This document shows, piece after piece, positions 8,816-18,328 of a stretch of 60,580 nt of DNA; the first letter of the stretch is position 1, and every line of letters starts with the position of its first letter. The translations under genes were made by a program, and so were the position numbers. This DNA comes from Streptomyces sp. Ncost-T10-10d (GTDB lineage: Bacteria; Actinomycetota; Actinomycetes; Streptomycetales; Streptomycetaceae). The stretch is from positions 1 to 60,580 of the forward strand of contig NZ_FMDF01000081.1 in NCBI RefSeq assembly GCF_900091955.1, in the 5' to 3' direction. A model generated the notes under the pieces. That model was not told where the DNA came from, did not search any database, and saw only the letters and a list, made by a program, of their open reading frames with translations.

Positions 8816-9166
8816 ACCTTGTCCCTCCAGTCGCGACACCTGTCCTTCCCGAGCCTAACTCTCGACGAGTAACAGGTGTCGGTCTGCACGGGGGTTTGAC
8901 GGGCCGCAGGTCCGCCGTCCCAAGGGATATCACGGGCAGCTCCCGGGCTCCATCGGGAGCCGGCGGTCGCGAGCCTCGGTACCAGTGGTTGGCCTGCCGG
9001 AAGGACCAGGCATTGCAGGGGCTGCCATAACTGGTGGAACATGTGTGAATCCCGGATGTGATCCTGGAGCACATACGCTGGGCTGAACCATCTCCGCTCT
9101 CCGGCTCGTGTGAGTAGAGGCTGCGCACCGGTCGGTGGCATGACGCGGAAAGGCTGGTCTTCAGGG
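8816..9166. other. Intergenic region between divergent genes
   Basis: No gene is recognised in these 350 bases. The region should hold the promoters of the sigma factor (minus strand) and of the thioesterase (plus strand). No clear consensus promoter or operator was found by eye. Confidence 0.4.
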
Positions 9167-9616
9167 ATGTCCAAGGAACCGACGAAGTCCTTCGAAGTCC
9201 GTTGGGACGACATGGACCTGAACGGCCATCTGCGCAACACCAGGTACCTGGAGTACGCCGCCACGGCCCGGCTCGCCTTCCTGGTCGATTCGGGGTGGAC
9301 GCCTCAGGACCTGCTGAAGGCCGGGGTCGCCGCCGTGTCGCTCGGTGAGGAGGTCCGCTACCTGCGCGAGGTCCTGCCCCTCGAAACGGTCACTGTGGCC
9401 TCCCGCATCGTCGGCCTGAGCACGGACGGGGCACGATGGCGGTTCGAGCACAGCTTCTCGCGGGAGAGCGGGGAGGAAGCCGCCGTCGTGCGCACGCTCG
9501 GCGCGTGGATCGACGTCCGTGCCCGCAGGATCGCCGCACCGCCGGTCGGTCTGTTGACGGCCCTGGAGGCGGCGAGGGCGGCCGACTGCGAGGTCCTCAC
9601 GTCGTCGAAGCGCTGA
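9167..9616 (+). CDS. Acyl-CoA thioesterase, hotdog fold (4HBT family)
   Basis: The 149-residue protein begins FEVRWDDMDLNGHLRNTRYL, the signature of 4-hydroxybenzoyl-CoA thioesterase-type hotdog proteins, in which the aspartate of WDDMD (Asp-17 region) is the usual catalytic residue. Length is as expected for a single-domain 4HBT enzyme. Start ATG 9167 follows a weak CAGGG. It stands alone between two non-coding gaps. The likely reaction is hydrolysis of an acyl-CoA or acyl-carrier thioester; the substrate cannot be inferred. Confidence 0.85.
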   Translation: MSKEPTKSFEVRWDDMDLNGHLRNTRYLEYAATARLAFLVDSGWTPQDLLKAGVAAVSLGEEVRYLREVLPLETVTVASRIVGLSTDGARWRFEHSFSRESGEEAAVVRTLGAWIDVRARRIAAPPVGLLTALEAARAADCEVLTSSKR

Positions 9617-9939
9617 TCCCACGACCCCGGTCACGATCCGCCGCTCCCCGGCGGGTCCGAGGGACCGGGCCGGGGCCGTCGCCCGGGGTGAGGGGAACGG
9701 CCGCCCTCTCATCGGGGAAGAGTGTGAGGACGACCGCCCGTTCCTGCGGCCAGACCAGCCATTGATCATCCTGACCGCAGGAGTCCCTCTCTCAGGCAAC
9801 GGGGCGGCCCCCGCCGGGGGTTCACCGATGGAGCGAGAAGTTCGGAAACATTGCGCGACAGCAACGACGTCCCTGACCCGACGAGATCGGAGCGCCGGAT
9901 GACGAACGAGCCGACGGCGACGCGCGCCCGGCCGGCGCT
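9617..9939. other. Intergenic region, nothing recognised
   Basis: No convincing coding sequence was seen. The first 60 bases after the thioesterase stop are rich in short G/C inversions and may contain a weak terminator. Confidence 0.35.
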
Positions 9940-10255
9940 GCCGAGGTGTGGCAACGGGCTGCCGCGGCGGCGTCCCCGGCCTTCGCCGGTCTCCTGCTGC
10001 GGGACCCGCGGCCCGACGGGCTGCTCGGCCGACTCATCGGACTTGCCGTACCGCCCGTCGGCCACCTGGGGCGCAGCGATCACGCGCCGTTCTGGAACCG
10101 GGGGATCCTCGCCCTCATGCTCACGGACAGCGCGAACTTCCGTAATCCGCAATGCCACCGGTCGACGGACCTGCCGGGAACGCTGGACCACGGGCGGCCG
10201 GCCGTCGTCGCCGAGGCCACCGTGGTGACCGCCGTCGCGTGGCCCGATGCCGGTA
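9940..10255 (+). pseudogene. M28-family metallopeptidase, C-terminal fragment
   Basis: About 100 codons read GHLGRSDHAPFWNRGILALM, then TDSANFRNP and RSTDLPGTLD. SDHxPFW is the conserved segment with a metal ligand near the end of M28 (aminopeptidase Y/glutaminyl cyclase-like) peptidases. No N-terminal half is found upstream and a start codon is lacking, so this is a stump. It ends in an unrelated frame near 10260. Confidence 0.6.
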
Positions 10256-10357
10256 CCGAAGGAGTCAGCACGCCGACCGGCGGCCGACCTTCTAGGAAGG
10301 TGCTCTCCACATGCGGACAACACACCTTGACTGTGGCAGGATGTGTGCGGAAGACAG

Positions 10358-10372
10358 TGACACATGTGTCGA
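10358..10372. promoter_or_regulatory. TGACACATGTG palindrome, copy 1
   Basis: The palindrome GACACATGTGTC (10361-10372 within 10358-10372) shares the 11-mer TGACACATGTG with two other intergenic sites at 15367 and 21020. Here no intact gene starts immediately next to it, so its target may have been lost. Confidence 0.4.
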
Positions 10373-10481
10373 CGCACGCCGCTTCGGGGACCCCGTGTCC
10401 GTACCGCCCTCCTTCGACACGGGGCCGCGGCGCCGGCCGGGCGTGATCTGCCGCCGGAGGGAGGCGGGACGTGACGCGCGA

Positions 10482-10952
10482 TCAGTCGGACTGCGCTTCG
10501 CGAGCGGGGAGGAGGTCTGCGGTGGCGACGTCCCAGTCGACCCCGGCGAGCTCATGACCCGCGGGAACGAACTCATAGGTGTACTCCAGCCACTCCGCCA
10601 GCGGTGCCACGGGCAACTCGAACAGAGCCGCCATGTCACCGGAGGTCAGCTGGAGCCGAGCGGTCGCACGCTCCTCCAGGTTCGACGGCCACATCTGAAC
10701 GTCGCCGAGGCCGCTCATCGAGTACAGCCCCTGCTGGAGGAGGTCCCGTCCGATACGCCACAGGACGCGCGGGCCGCCTTCTATGAGGAACTCCGCGGAC
10801 ACGATCAAAGGAAATTCCGGGACGAACCGGAATGCCGCCCTGATCGCCTGACGGGCGGAGACGTCAAGCACGCGTTCGATGTCCAGGACCAGTTCGAGAT
10901 CGCCGTGCGGCGCCGTTCGCGAGACCTGGACACCTGGTTGGTTGCCGCTCAT
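10482..10952 (-). CDS. SsgA-like sporulation/cell-division protein (SALP family)
   Basis: This 156-residue protein matches the SsgA fold: RVLWRIGRDLLQQGLYSMSG followed by GDVQMWPS, then RLQLTSGDMAALF, and a C-terminal EWLEYTYEFVPAGHE. SsgA-like proteins occur only in morphologically complex actinomycetes and control septum formation and peptidoglycan remodelling in spores. An N-terminal extension of about 35 residues (to QAIRAAFRF) is longer than in typical members. Start ATG at 10952. No partner gene is adjacent. This is an accessory paralogue rather than ssgB itself, judging by context. Confidence 0.75.
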   Translation of the reverse strand: MSGNQPGVQVSRTAPHGDLELVLDIERVLDVSARQAIRAAFRFVPEFPLIVSAEFLIEGGPRVLWRIGRDLLQQGLYSMSGLGDVQMWPSNLEERATARLQLTSGDMAALFELPVAPLAEWLEYTYEFVPAGHELAGVDWDVATADLLPAREAQSD

Positions 10953-11164
10953 GACGGGTGGATCCTTCCCTGGGGCGGAGGCTGGCCTGATCTACTTTGG
11001 CTGCCGGGGGAGCGGCGTACATAGGTAAGTTGACCGTCCCGCATCGCCGGGTCGACGGTGATCTTCGTGACGGGACGTCGATATATGGATGGTTGTCCGC
11101 CTTGTGGTACCCGGGATTCCGGGTGCCTTCGCGCGGAGCCCGCGCCCGTGTGCCGCCGCCGGGC

Positions 11165-11385
11165 GTCGGCATTAAGTGCCGCTATCTCGGCCACCCTGCT
11201 GGGCGCGACCCGCACACTCAGGTCACCGCCCGCCAGTTCCTGTGCCGCAGCTGCCGCCCCGCGCACCGGTCGTACCACCGCACGGTGCTGGAGCACCGTG
11301 AAGACGGCCACGATCGCGGTCGACGCAGCGAGCCCGAGAGCGGCGGCGAGGACCGCCTGATGGCTGTTGGTCCCTGCGGCGTCCG
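11165..11385 (-). pseudogene. Sensor histidine kinase fragment (membrane helix plus HAMP)
   Basis: About 75 codons on the minus strand encode a hydrophobic helix (AAALGLAASTAIVAVFTVLQ) followed by RPVRGAAAAAQELAGGDLSV, the classic end of a HAMP linker. The extracellular sensor, dimerisation and kinase domains are absent. The fragment is abutted by a truncated LuxR gene on the other strand, marking a recombination junction near 11390. Confidence 0.6.
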
Positions 11386-11394
11386 TGCGCTCCG

Positions 11395-12249
11395 CGAGCT
11401 GCCCGCAGCTTCGCAGGCCGGGCCATCGGAGCCCAAGGCGTCCTCGCGGCCCTGCAGGGACGGCACGACAGAGCCCTGCAATGCGCTGCGGAGATCGAGG
11501 AGGCATCCCTGCGCCTCGGCCAGGGCCAGCACCTGAGCCTGGCCACCCTCACCCGGGTTCTGACGGCCTCCGGCACGGGACGGTACGCCGAGGCCTACAC
11601 CCAACTGCGTGCGTCGTTCACCGAACTGCTGACACCGTACTCGTTCGAGCAGTTCTGGGGACTGGCCTTCCTCGTCGAGGCGGCGCTGCCCGCAGGAGAG
11701 GCGGACGACGCCAGGGCGGTCGTCGAGCAGATCGATCAGCGGACCCGGACCGGGCGGTCGCCCCTGCTCGAACGGATCCTGGACTACGCCGGCGCGGTCC
11801 TGGCCCCGGACGAGGAGGCGGAGAGCCGCTACCGCGCGGCACTCGGCGACGGGTCCGAACAGTGGCCCCTGCTGTACGCCATGACGCAGTTCAGCCATGG
11901 TGTATGGCTCAGGCGCCGGCGCCGTGTTCTCGAGTCACGCGCACCCCTCACCACGGCCGAGTCCGTCTTCCGGTCCCTCGGGGCCATGCCCCGCGCGGAG
12001 CTGGCGGCGGCGGAACTGAGGGCGGCCGGCCTGGCGGACGCCACCGACTCCGGGGACACCGCGGCCCAGGTCCTGTCCCCGCAGCAACTCACCATCGCCC
12101 GCCTCGCGGCCCAGGGCCTGACGAACCGGGCCATCGCGGAACGCCTTCACCTGTCGCCCCGCACCGTGGCCTCGCACCTCTACCAGATCTTCCCCAAGCT
12201 CGACGTCACTTCGCGCGCGCAGCTCGCCGAGAAGCTGGCCCCGCGCTGA
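11395..12249 (+). pseudogene. LuxR-type (LAL family) regulator, C-terminal part only
   Basis: An open frame of about 284 codons without a plausible start encodes helical TPR-like sequence (RALQCAAEIEEASLRLGQGQ) and ends with a LuxR DNA-binding domain: LSPQQLTIARLAAQGLTNRA and LSPRTVASHLYQIFPKL. The ATPase half expected in LAL regulators is missing because the frame enters unrelated sequence near 11390. It converges on a related regulator (12357-14934), whose C-terminus is clearly similar. Possibly a truncated duplicate. Confidence 0.7.
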
Positions 12250-12356
12250 CACACAGCCCTGCGGTTGCCGGGCCGGCGCGTGCGGAGGTGGGGGCGTGTG
12301 CGCAGGAGCCCGCGCGAGCCACAGCACCGAGTGGCCCGCCCAGCCCGTCGTACGCC

Positions 12357-14934
12357 TCAGCCGACCGGCTCGTTCCGCAGGACCGTGGCCAACTGAGCCC
12401 GCGTCGTCACGCCCAGCCGGGGAAAGACCCGATACAGGTAGGACCCGATCGTCCGCGGTGACAGGCCGAACTCCGCACCGATCTGACGGTTCGAGAGCCC
12501 CCGACCGGCGAGGGTGGCGATGCGCAGCTCCTGCGCACTGAGCAGTCCCCCGGCCGCCGCCGGCCGGGGCGCACCCGAGGTGACGGTCCCCGCACTCTCC
12601 CCGGAGGCCCGTAGCTCCTCGGTGATCCGCGTGACACGGGCCTTTGCGCCCATCATGGCGAAGGCGGCCGCCGCCTGGCGCAAAGTGACGCGGGAGTCGG
12701 AGAACTCGCGCCGCCGTCGCAGCCACCGCCCGTGAGCCAGGCGCAGGGACGCCTCCAGGAAGTGGTGGTGGGACAGATCCATGGCGAAGGCCCGCTCGTA
12801 CAGCGGCTCGCCGTGCTGATCGCCCGCCAGGACGGCCTGTGCCACAGCGAGTCCGACCGAGACGATCGGGGCATGCTCGGGCCCCAGCTCCCGCTCCAGC
12901 TGCCGCAGCCTCGCACGCGCCTCATCCGCCGCGTTCACGGCATCGGCCGCTTCTGCGAAGGGGACCAGGGCGAACAGAGCAGCGGTGCAGCGTGCGGGGG
13001 CGGCGAGCAGGCGGGCGAGGGTCGCGTAGCCGGCTGCGAAGTCGCCGCTCTCCACCTGAGCCCACCCGGTGCTCACGGCGACGATGTCGTCCATCGAGGC
13101 CACGGACCGCCGCGCGACGTCGAGCGCCCGCGGATCGTCCCACGACACCACGGTGCCGGTGCGCAGACCTCGGGTGAGTTGTTCGAGGAGCCCCGCCGCG
13201 GTCGTGTGGTGGTCGTGGCCGCGCTCCTCGGTGCTCTCACCGCAGCGCCGGAAGGCCAGTTCGGCCTGCTTCCATTCGCCGGTCACCAGGTGTGCCAGTC
13301 CCTGCCGGAGAAGTACGCCGGGCATGCGGTCGTCCAGGTCGTGGAAGCGGCAGCGACGCTCCGCCTGCCGGTGCAGATCCAGCGCCTGCAGGGGCGCACC
13401 GGCCAGCAGGGCCGCTTCCCCCAGGCGCTCAAGGTCTCGTACGGGCAGGGCGTCGCGCTCCAGGGCGTCGGGCAGGCGCTCGATGACGGCTGAGGGGCGC
13501 CGCAGCGGCATCGCGGTGGCCATGGCGTGCAGCAGCCGTGGATCGTCCGCCCTGTCCGGCAGCATGGTGGGCCAGGGCCCGCGCCATGCGCTCCCAGCCG
13601 GCCTCGTAGGCCAGTTGAGCTGCCCGCAGGAGGCAGCGGCCCTGGTCCTCGGGCCCGCTGCACAGGTCGGCGGCGCGCCGCAGCAGACGGACGGCGGTGG
13701 CCGGCTCGTTCTGCCGCAGTGCGTGGCCGTGCACGTCTTCGAGGCGGGCGGCGAGTTCCGGGTCGGGCCCCTCCACCGCCTGGGAAAGGTGCCACATGTG
13801 CCGGACGGATCCCTGTTTCAGTTCGGCGGCCAGGGCTGCGTGGGCGGAGCGGCAGCGCCGTGGACCGGTGCCGTGGACCACGGCACCGGCGGTGGCCGGG
13901 TGGCTGAAATGCAGTCGCATTCCGTCGAACATCACGATGCCCTGGCGTTCCGCGGGTTCCACGGCCGCGAGATCCACGGCGGCGCCCCCGAGCCGGGAGG
14001 CGGCTGACAGAAGGGCCGGGATGTCCGCCGTCGGGTGGAGCGCCGCCACCAGCAGCAGATCCCGGGTCCCGGCAGGGAGCTGTGCGGTCAGGGGGGCCAG
14101 GGCGGCGGCCAGCCGGTCGGACGAGGCGGGCAGGTAGGGAGCGGAGTGGTCGGCCTGGATGGGGAGTTCGAGGAGGGCGAGGGGATTGCCGACCGCGGTC
14201 GCCAGCAGCTCACGCTCGGTCTGAGGATCGTTGCCCGGACGCGTCTTCGCCAGCAGGGCGGCGGACTGGGCCGGGGGCAGCGGATGGAGCAGCAGCTCGG
14301 GAAGGCCCTCCAGGGACGCCGGGCGGCCGTGCTGTGGGCGTACGGTCATCAGCAGGCCCAGTGGTTGGCCTGCGGTTCTTCGGGCGACAAAGGCGAGAAC
14401 GTCCCTACTGGGTTCGTCCAGCGCGTCCCAGTTGTCGACGACGATCAGCAGGGGCTGGTCGGCGCTGACCACCTCAAGAGCGCCGAGAACGGCGAACGGC
14501 ATCCGGCCCCGGTCCTGCGGAGCCGGGGCGCCATCGACCAGCAGCGTCTCCAAGGCGTGGAACTGCCGGCCGGTCAGGAGCCGACGCGCATCCTCCAGGA
14601 CCGGCCAGAGGAGCTGAAGCAGGCCGGAGAGCTCGGGCGGACGGCCGCCGCGTATGCCGGTGCACCGGAGTATCCGCGCGCCGGCGGCGGCTGCCGGCCC
14701 GGCACCGGCTTCGAGGATCTCCGACTTTCCTGATCCCGCGGCGCCGCGAACGACCAGGGTCGCCCCGTCGGTCAGCGCGTCGCGCACGAACGCCCGCAGC
14801 GCCTCCAGCTCGACATCACGTCCGACCAGCCTCGAATCGTTCACCGGCCCGTACGGAACGATGGCGCCGATCGACGGCGGGTGACGGACGGCCTCTTCGG
14901 CAGAGAAGAAGGCGCTCTGGGTCTGCGTGTTCAT
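12357..14934 (-). pseudogene. LAL-type LuxR transcriptional regulator with one frameshift
   Basis: Two minus-strand frames form one regulator of about 858 residues. The first starts at ATG 14934 and contains an ATPase domain with Walker A RGAAGSGKS and Walker B-like LLIVVDNWDAL. It is in frame until about 13580 (ERMARALAHH). A second frame, starting MLPDRADDPRLLHAMA at 13565, carries the rest, ending in a LuxR helix-turn-helix (LSAQELRIATLAGRGLSNRQ, LSPRTIGSYLYRVFPRLG). The sequence CCCACCATGCTGCC at the junction needs a one- or two-base change to restore the frame. Either this is a recent pseudogene, a base-calling error, or the two halves are made separately. The family acts as ATP-dependent activator of nearby operons. 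Confidence 0.8.
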
Positions 14935-15403
14935 GGGTGCCCCCGTTCCGGGCGGTTGAGCGTTGTCATGCGGATCAAGGGGGCGCCCTCGAGCCTGACT
15001 CCCATCCCACCTGACGCATGACCGCGAGAACAGGCAGTTCCCATGCAGCTTGCCCCGCGCCCGATCCCGCGTGCCGCGTTCACGGGCGGGCCGACCGGAT
15101 GCCTCGTCACCTGTGCGCGGCCGGCCCTCCACCTCAGCTGTTCTCTGCTCTGCCGGCAGCCATGGTGCAGGACGGCTCTGGCCGCGGGTGAGCGCCGCAC
15201 CGGCCAGACACGCGCTCGATGACACGGATCGCTGCTCCAGTGGGATACGTATCATCTGATCCGGTGTAACACGGACACACATGTGTGAACATGAAGCAGA
15301 AAGGAGAGAATGCCCGAGGGCGGCACAGGCTGTGTGAGCACTCGACCGGCCAGAGATACCATGCGTTGACACATGTGAGGAACCACTCAGCGAGGAGCGA
15401 GCT
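14935..15403. other. Divergent promoter region between the LAL regulator and catalase
   Basis: No gene is recognised. It contains two ACACATGTG palindromes (15277-15288 and 15367-15377) close to the catalase start, and a lower G+C stretch at 15235-15310. Confidence 0.5.
15277..15377 (+). promoter_or_regulatory. Two ACACATGTG palindromes upstream of catalase
   Basis: CACACATGTGTG lies at 15277-15288 and TGACACATGTG at 15367-15377. The second is 27 bases before the catalase start codon and would overlap the promoter or leader. The same 11-mer occurs at 10358 and 21020. Symmetry and placement suggest an operator; the binding protein is unknown. Confidence 0.45.
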
Positions 15404-16863
15404 TTGTCCGAGAACAACCAGAAGCCGTTGACCACAGCTGTCGGCGCACCGGTTCCCGACAACCAGAACTCCCTGACGGCCGGTCCGCGCGGCCCGATGC
15501 TCCTCCAGGACGTGTGGTTTCTGGAGAAGCTCGCCCACTTCGACCGCGAGGTGATTCCGGAGCGCCGGATGCACGCCAAGGGCTCGGGCGCGTTCGGGAC
15601 CTTCACGGTGACCCACGACATCACGCGGTACACGAGCGCGAAGATCTTCTCCGAGGTCGGCAAGAGGACGGCGATGTTCGCCCGGTTCTCTACGGTCGCG
15701 GGTGAGCGTGGCGCGGCCGACGCCGAGCGGGACATCCGAGGTTTCGCCCTGAAGTTCTACACGGACGAGGGCAACTGGGACCTGGTCGGGAACAACACCC
15801 CCGTGTTCTTCTTCCGCGACCCGCTGAAGTTCCCCGATCTCAACCACGCGGTGAAGCGCGATCCGCGTACCAACCTCCGCGACCCCGAGAACAACTGGGA
15901 CTTCTGGACAAACCTCCCCGAATCCCTGCATCAGGTCACCATCGTGATGTCCGACCGAGGCATCCCCGCCTCGTACCGGCACATGCACGGGTTCGGCTCG
16001 CACACCTACAGCCTGGTCAACGCCGAGGGCGAGCGGTTCTGGGTCAAGTTCCACCACCGGACCCAGCAGGGCATCAAGAACCTCACCGAGGCCCAGGCCC
16101 TCATCGGCAGGGACCGCGAGTCGCACCAGCGTGACCTGTTCGACGCGATCGAGAACGGCGACTTCCCGAAGTGGAAGCTGTTCATCCAGGTCATGCCGGA
16201 GGCCGAAGCGGAGAGCTACCGTTTCCACCCCTTCGACCTCACCAAGATCTGGTCGAAGAAGGACTACCCGCTGATCGAGGTCGGTGAGTGGGAGCTCAGC
16301 CGCAACCCCGACAACTACTTCGCGGACGTCGAGCAGGTTGCCTTCACCCCGGCGAACGTGGTGCCGGGCATCGGCTTCTCCCCCGACCGGATGCTGCAGG
16401 GCCGGCTCTTCTCCTACGGCGACGCCCAGCGCTACCGCCTCGGCGTGAACCACCACCAGATCCCCGTCAACGCCCCGAGGAACCCGGTGAACTCCTACCA
16501 CCGCGACGGCGGCATGCGCGTCGACGGCAATCACGGGGCCCCACCCCGGGCATCGAGCCCAATTCCTACGGACGCTGGCAGGAGCAGTCCGCCTACCGTG
16601 AGCCGGGCCAGGCCGTAGGGGCGGTCGCCGACCGGTTCGACTACCGTGCGGACGACGACAACTACTTCGAGCAGCCCGGTAACCTGTTCCGCCTGATGAG
16701 CCCCGAGCAACAGCGAGCTCTCTTCGAGAACACGGCGCGCGCGATCAACGGCGCGTCCCAGCGCACCGTTGAACGGCACATCGCCAACTGCACCCAGGCC
16801 GATCCGGCCTACGGCGAAGGCGTCCGCAAGGCGATCGAGGCCCTGGCCGCCGGGGACCTCTGA
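15404..16863 (+). pseudogene. katA: Monofunctional haem catalase with one frameshift
   Basis: The first frame (from TTG 15404, with GAGGAG 7 bases upstream) encodes a clade-typical small-subunit catalase: catalytic histidine in RRMHAKG (near residue 57), catalytic asparagine in [13 protein letters not shown], and the haem-ligand tyrosine in [14 protein letters not shown]. After MRVDGNHG the frame breaks at about 16537-16548 (GGGGCCCCACCCC) and continues in another frame as [12 protein letters not shown] to a natural C-terminus at 16863. One lost G in the GGGG run would restore [15 protein letters not shown]. The full length would be about 486 residues, normal for this family. Truncation would remove about 100 C-terminal residues. 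It may be a real mutation or a homopolymer error. Confidence 0.85.
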
Positions 16864-16910
16864 CCCCGGCCGCCGATGCGGAACACGCCAGACGTCCAAG
16901 GCCTGGAGCA

Positions 16911-17071
16911 GTGCGGTGTTCGAGCTGCCTGTCGCGGAGGCCGGGGAGTGGCTGGACGCCACGTACGGGATCGTGTCGGCGGAGGCGGAGGCGGAGGCGG
17001 AGGCGGAGGCCCTGGGCTGGGACGCCTTCCTCGGTGGACTGCTGGACGACCGCGAACGGCCCGACGACTGA
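16911..17071 (+). pseudogene. Short unidentified fragment with an EAEAEAEA run
   Basis: About 53 codons read VFELPVAEAGEWLDATYGIV, then an alternating Glu-Ala run, then LGWDAFLGGLLDDRE. A GTG at about 16917 could start it, but no ribosome site is clear. It is not recognised; it looks like the end of a longer protein placed directly after the catalase. The Glu-Ala run is due to a DNA microsatellite. Confidence 0.3.
16979..17010 (+). repeat. (GGAGGC)5 hexanucleotide microsatellite
   Basis: Five consecutive GGAGGC units lie at about 16979-17010 inside the small fragment above. They encode alternating Glu and Ala in the frame used. Slippage here would change the peptide length by two residues per unit without shifting the frame. 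Confidence 0.7.
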
Positions 17072-17169
17072 CCCACCGCCCTGCGTTCCGCGCACGGCAC
17101 AGCCTCGGGGGAGGCAGGGCCGCAGCCGCCGTGGTCGTACGGGACCGCCTGAGCGGTGCGTCGCAGACA

Positions 17170-17188
17170 GGGACCGAAGGGACCGGGA
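17170..17188 (+). repeat. AGGGACCGAAGGGACC, isolated copy of the origin-type repeat
   Basis: CAGGGACCGAAGGGACCGG contains two GGGACC units spaced 10 bp apart, as in the repeat field at 2287-2932. It lies between the catalase and a CGNR fragment, with no replication gene nearby. Confidence 0.5.
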
Positions 17189-17214
17189 ATCCCGATCACC
17201 TCCGGAGCGTGAAG

Positions 17215-17523
17215 GCCCGTGGGGGCGCCCGGGCGTACCACTTCTGCCGCGTCACGGACACGGTGACCGGCCCGGCCTTCGGCGGCTCGTGCGCGGCCGT
17301 GGCGTCGGCGGGTGACTGCATCCGTGGCACGCTGCGGGCGCGGCGTAATGCCGCGCCGCTTGACGAGGCCGCGCTGCTGCGGGAGTGCGCTCGTCCGGAG
17401 TGCACGCACGTCTGCCTCGACCGCTCGCGGGGCCACCGCCGGGAATGGTGCGCGATGCGGACCAGCGGCAACCAGGTCACGGCCGCCGCCTACCAGGTAC
17501 GCCAGCACGCCACCCAGACCTGA
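17215..17523 (+). pseudogene. CGNR zinc-finger (ABATE-type) protein, C-terminal fragment
   Basis: The last 40 codons read [20 protein letters not shown] then REWCAMRTSGNQVTAAAYQV. In the CGNR zinc-finger family the motif is CxxxxCxxxFLDxSR..RxWC.M..CGNR.KA..YR. Here the third-cluster cysteine and arginine are changed (SGNQ for CGNR), so zinc binding is probably lost. The N-terminal ABATE domain is not recognisable. A decayed stump of a putative transcription factor. Confidence 0.65.
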
Positions 17524-17625
17524 CCGCACCGGCCAACCGCACGCCCCCGGGCCCGACACGTACGTCAGCCGGGGAGCGGAAGCACACCTCGTGCGGGGCC
17601 AGCGCCAATGCGGCTGGTCCGGACG

Positions 17626-17805
17626 ACCCGTGATCCCGGTGCGGACGACCCCGCAGGCGGCGACCGCGAAGCAGGAGCGCGGCCTGCACGACTACCAGGT
17701 CCGCCGCTACCCCGGCTGGCACCACCACATCACCCTGGCCATGGCCGCCCACGCCTGCCTCACCGTCCTGCGGGCCAGCCAGCTCGACACCGGGAAAGCA
17801 GAAAC
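17626..17805 (+). pseudogene. IS701-family transposase, C-terminal fragment
   Basis: About 58 codons read GLHDYQVRRYPGWHHHITLA then MAAHACLTVLRA. This is the end of the catalytic region of IS701-type transposases (GLDHYQVR.W..WYRH.TLAMLA.A.L...RA). The frame passes straight into a SnoaL-like tail in another frame near 17805, so the two were joined by deletion. Confidence 0.6.
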
Positions 17806-17807
17806 GG

Positions 17808-18021
17808 ATCCTCCCAGCTCATCCACCTCGGCCTCGCCGAGATCGACGAGCAGACGGACACGGCCACGGGGCGCTCCTACCTGACGATCTTTCAGGAGGC
17901 GGACGGGCTGCCGCTCCAGCCGATCGCGGCCGGCCGGTACCAGGACCGTTTCGTACGGCGGGACGACACCTGGCGCTTCGCCGAGCGCCGTATCAACGTC
18001 CACGGCCCTGTTCTCGAATAG
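17808..18021 (+). pseudogene. SnoaL/NTF2-like protein, C-terminal fragment
   Basis: About 70 codons read LIHLGLAEIDEQTDTATGRS then YLTIFQEADGLPLQPIAAGR, then YQDRFVRRDDTWRFAERRIN. The last is the conserved edge of SnoaL-like polyketide cyclase/NTF2-fold proteins (Y.D.FVR.DG.WRFA.R). The first third of the usual 130-150 residues is gone. Confidence 0.65.
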
Positions 18022-18042
18022 CTACGGCCAGGTGGCGTGTGG
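18004..18042 (-). repeat. 39-base conserved segment, copy A
   Basis: Read on the minus strand this segment encodes ATRHLAVAIREQG. It matches the plus-strand segment at 23059-23097 with four mismatches in 39 bases, and all four fall at third codon positions without changing the peptide. It touches the end of the SnoaL fragment. Confidence 0.6.
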
Positions 18043-18328
18043 CTATCGGTGAGGCTTGGGGCGAGGTCACTGTTGGTGCCGGCCTTGGTTTCTGAGCGGG
18101 GTGCAGGAACTTCGTTGCCGGTGAGCGCGGCGAAGTCGGTGTGGGCCTGTTCGATGGCGCAACGCGTCGACCACCCGGTACAACACGGTCAGGCCGTCTA
18201 ATCGGAGGCGCTCTCCGCGGAAGGTGAGCGTCCGACACGGACACCACGTACTCGTCCCGGTCCACGCGGGCGGCGCTGGCACATTTTGGGAATAGTTCCG
18301 TCACATCGGGACCTGGAATGCGTGATCG
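18043..18328. other. Decayed sequence, possible minus-strand transposase relic
   Basis: No intact gene is present. A minus-strand frame reads EQAHTDFAALTGNEVPAPRS and continues to SLTDSHTPP, interrupted by frame changes. It resembles coding sequence in codon use, but I cannot name the family. Confidence 0.25.

Noticed and set aside
15134..16534. Minus-strand 466-codon open frame opposite catalase
   Set aside because: Valine- and glutamate-rich antisense reading of a conserved enzyme; no independent support.
18004..18042. The 39-base repeat as an insertion-sequence terminal repeat
   Set aside because: All four differences between the copies are synonymous in one frame, which fits a protein-coding origin better than a DNA end.
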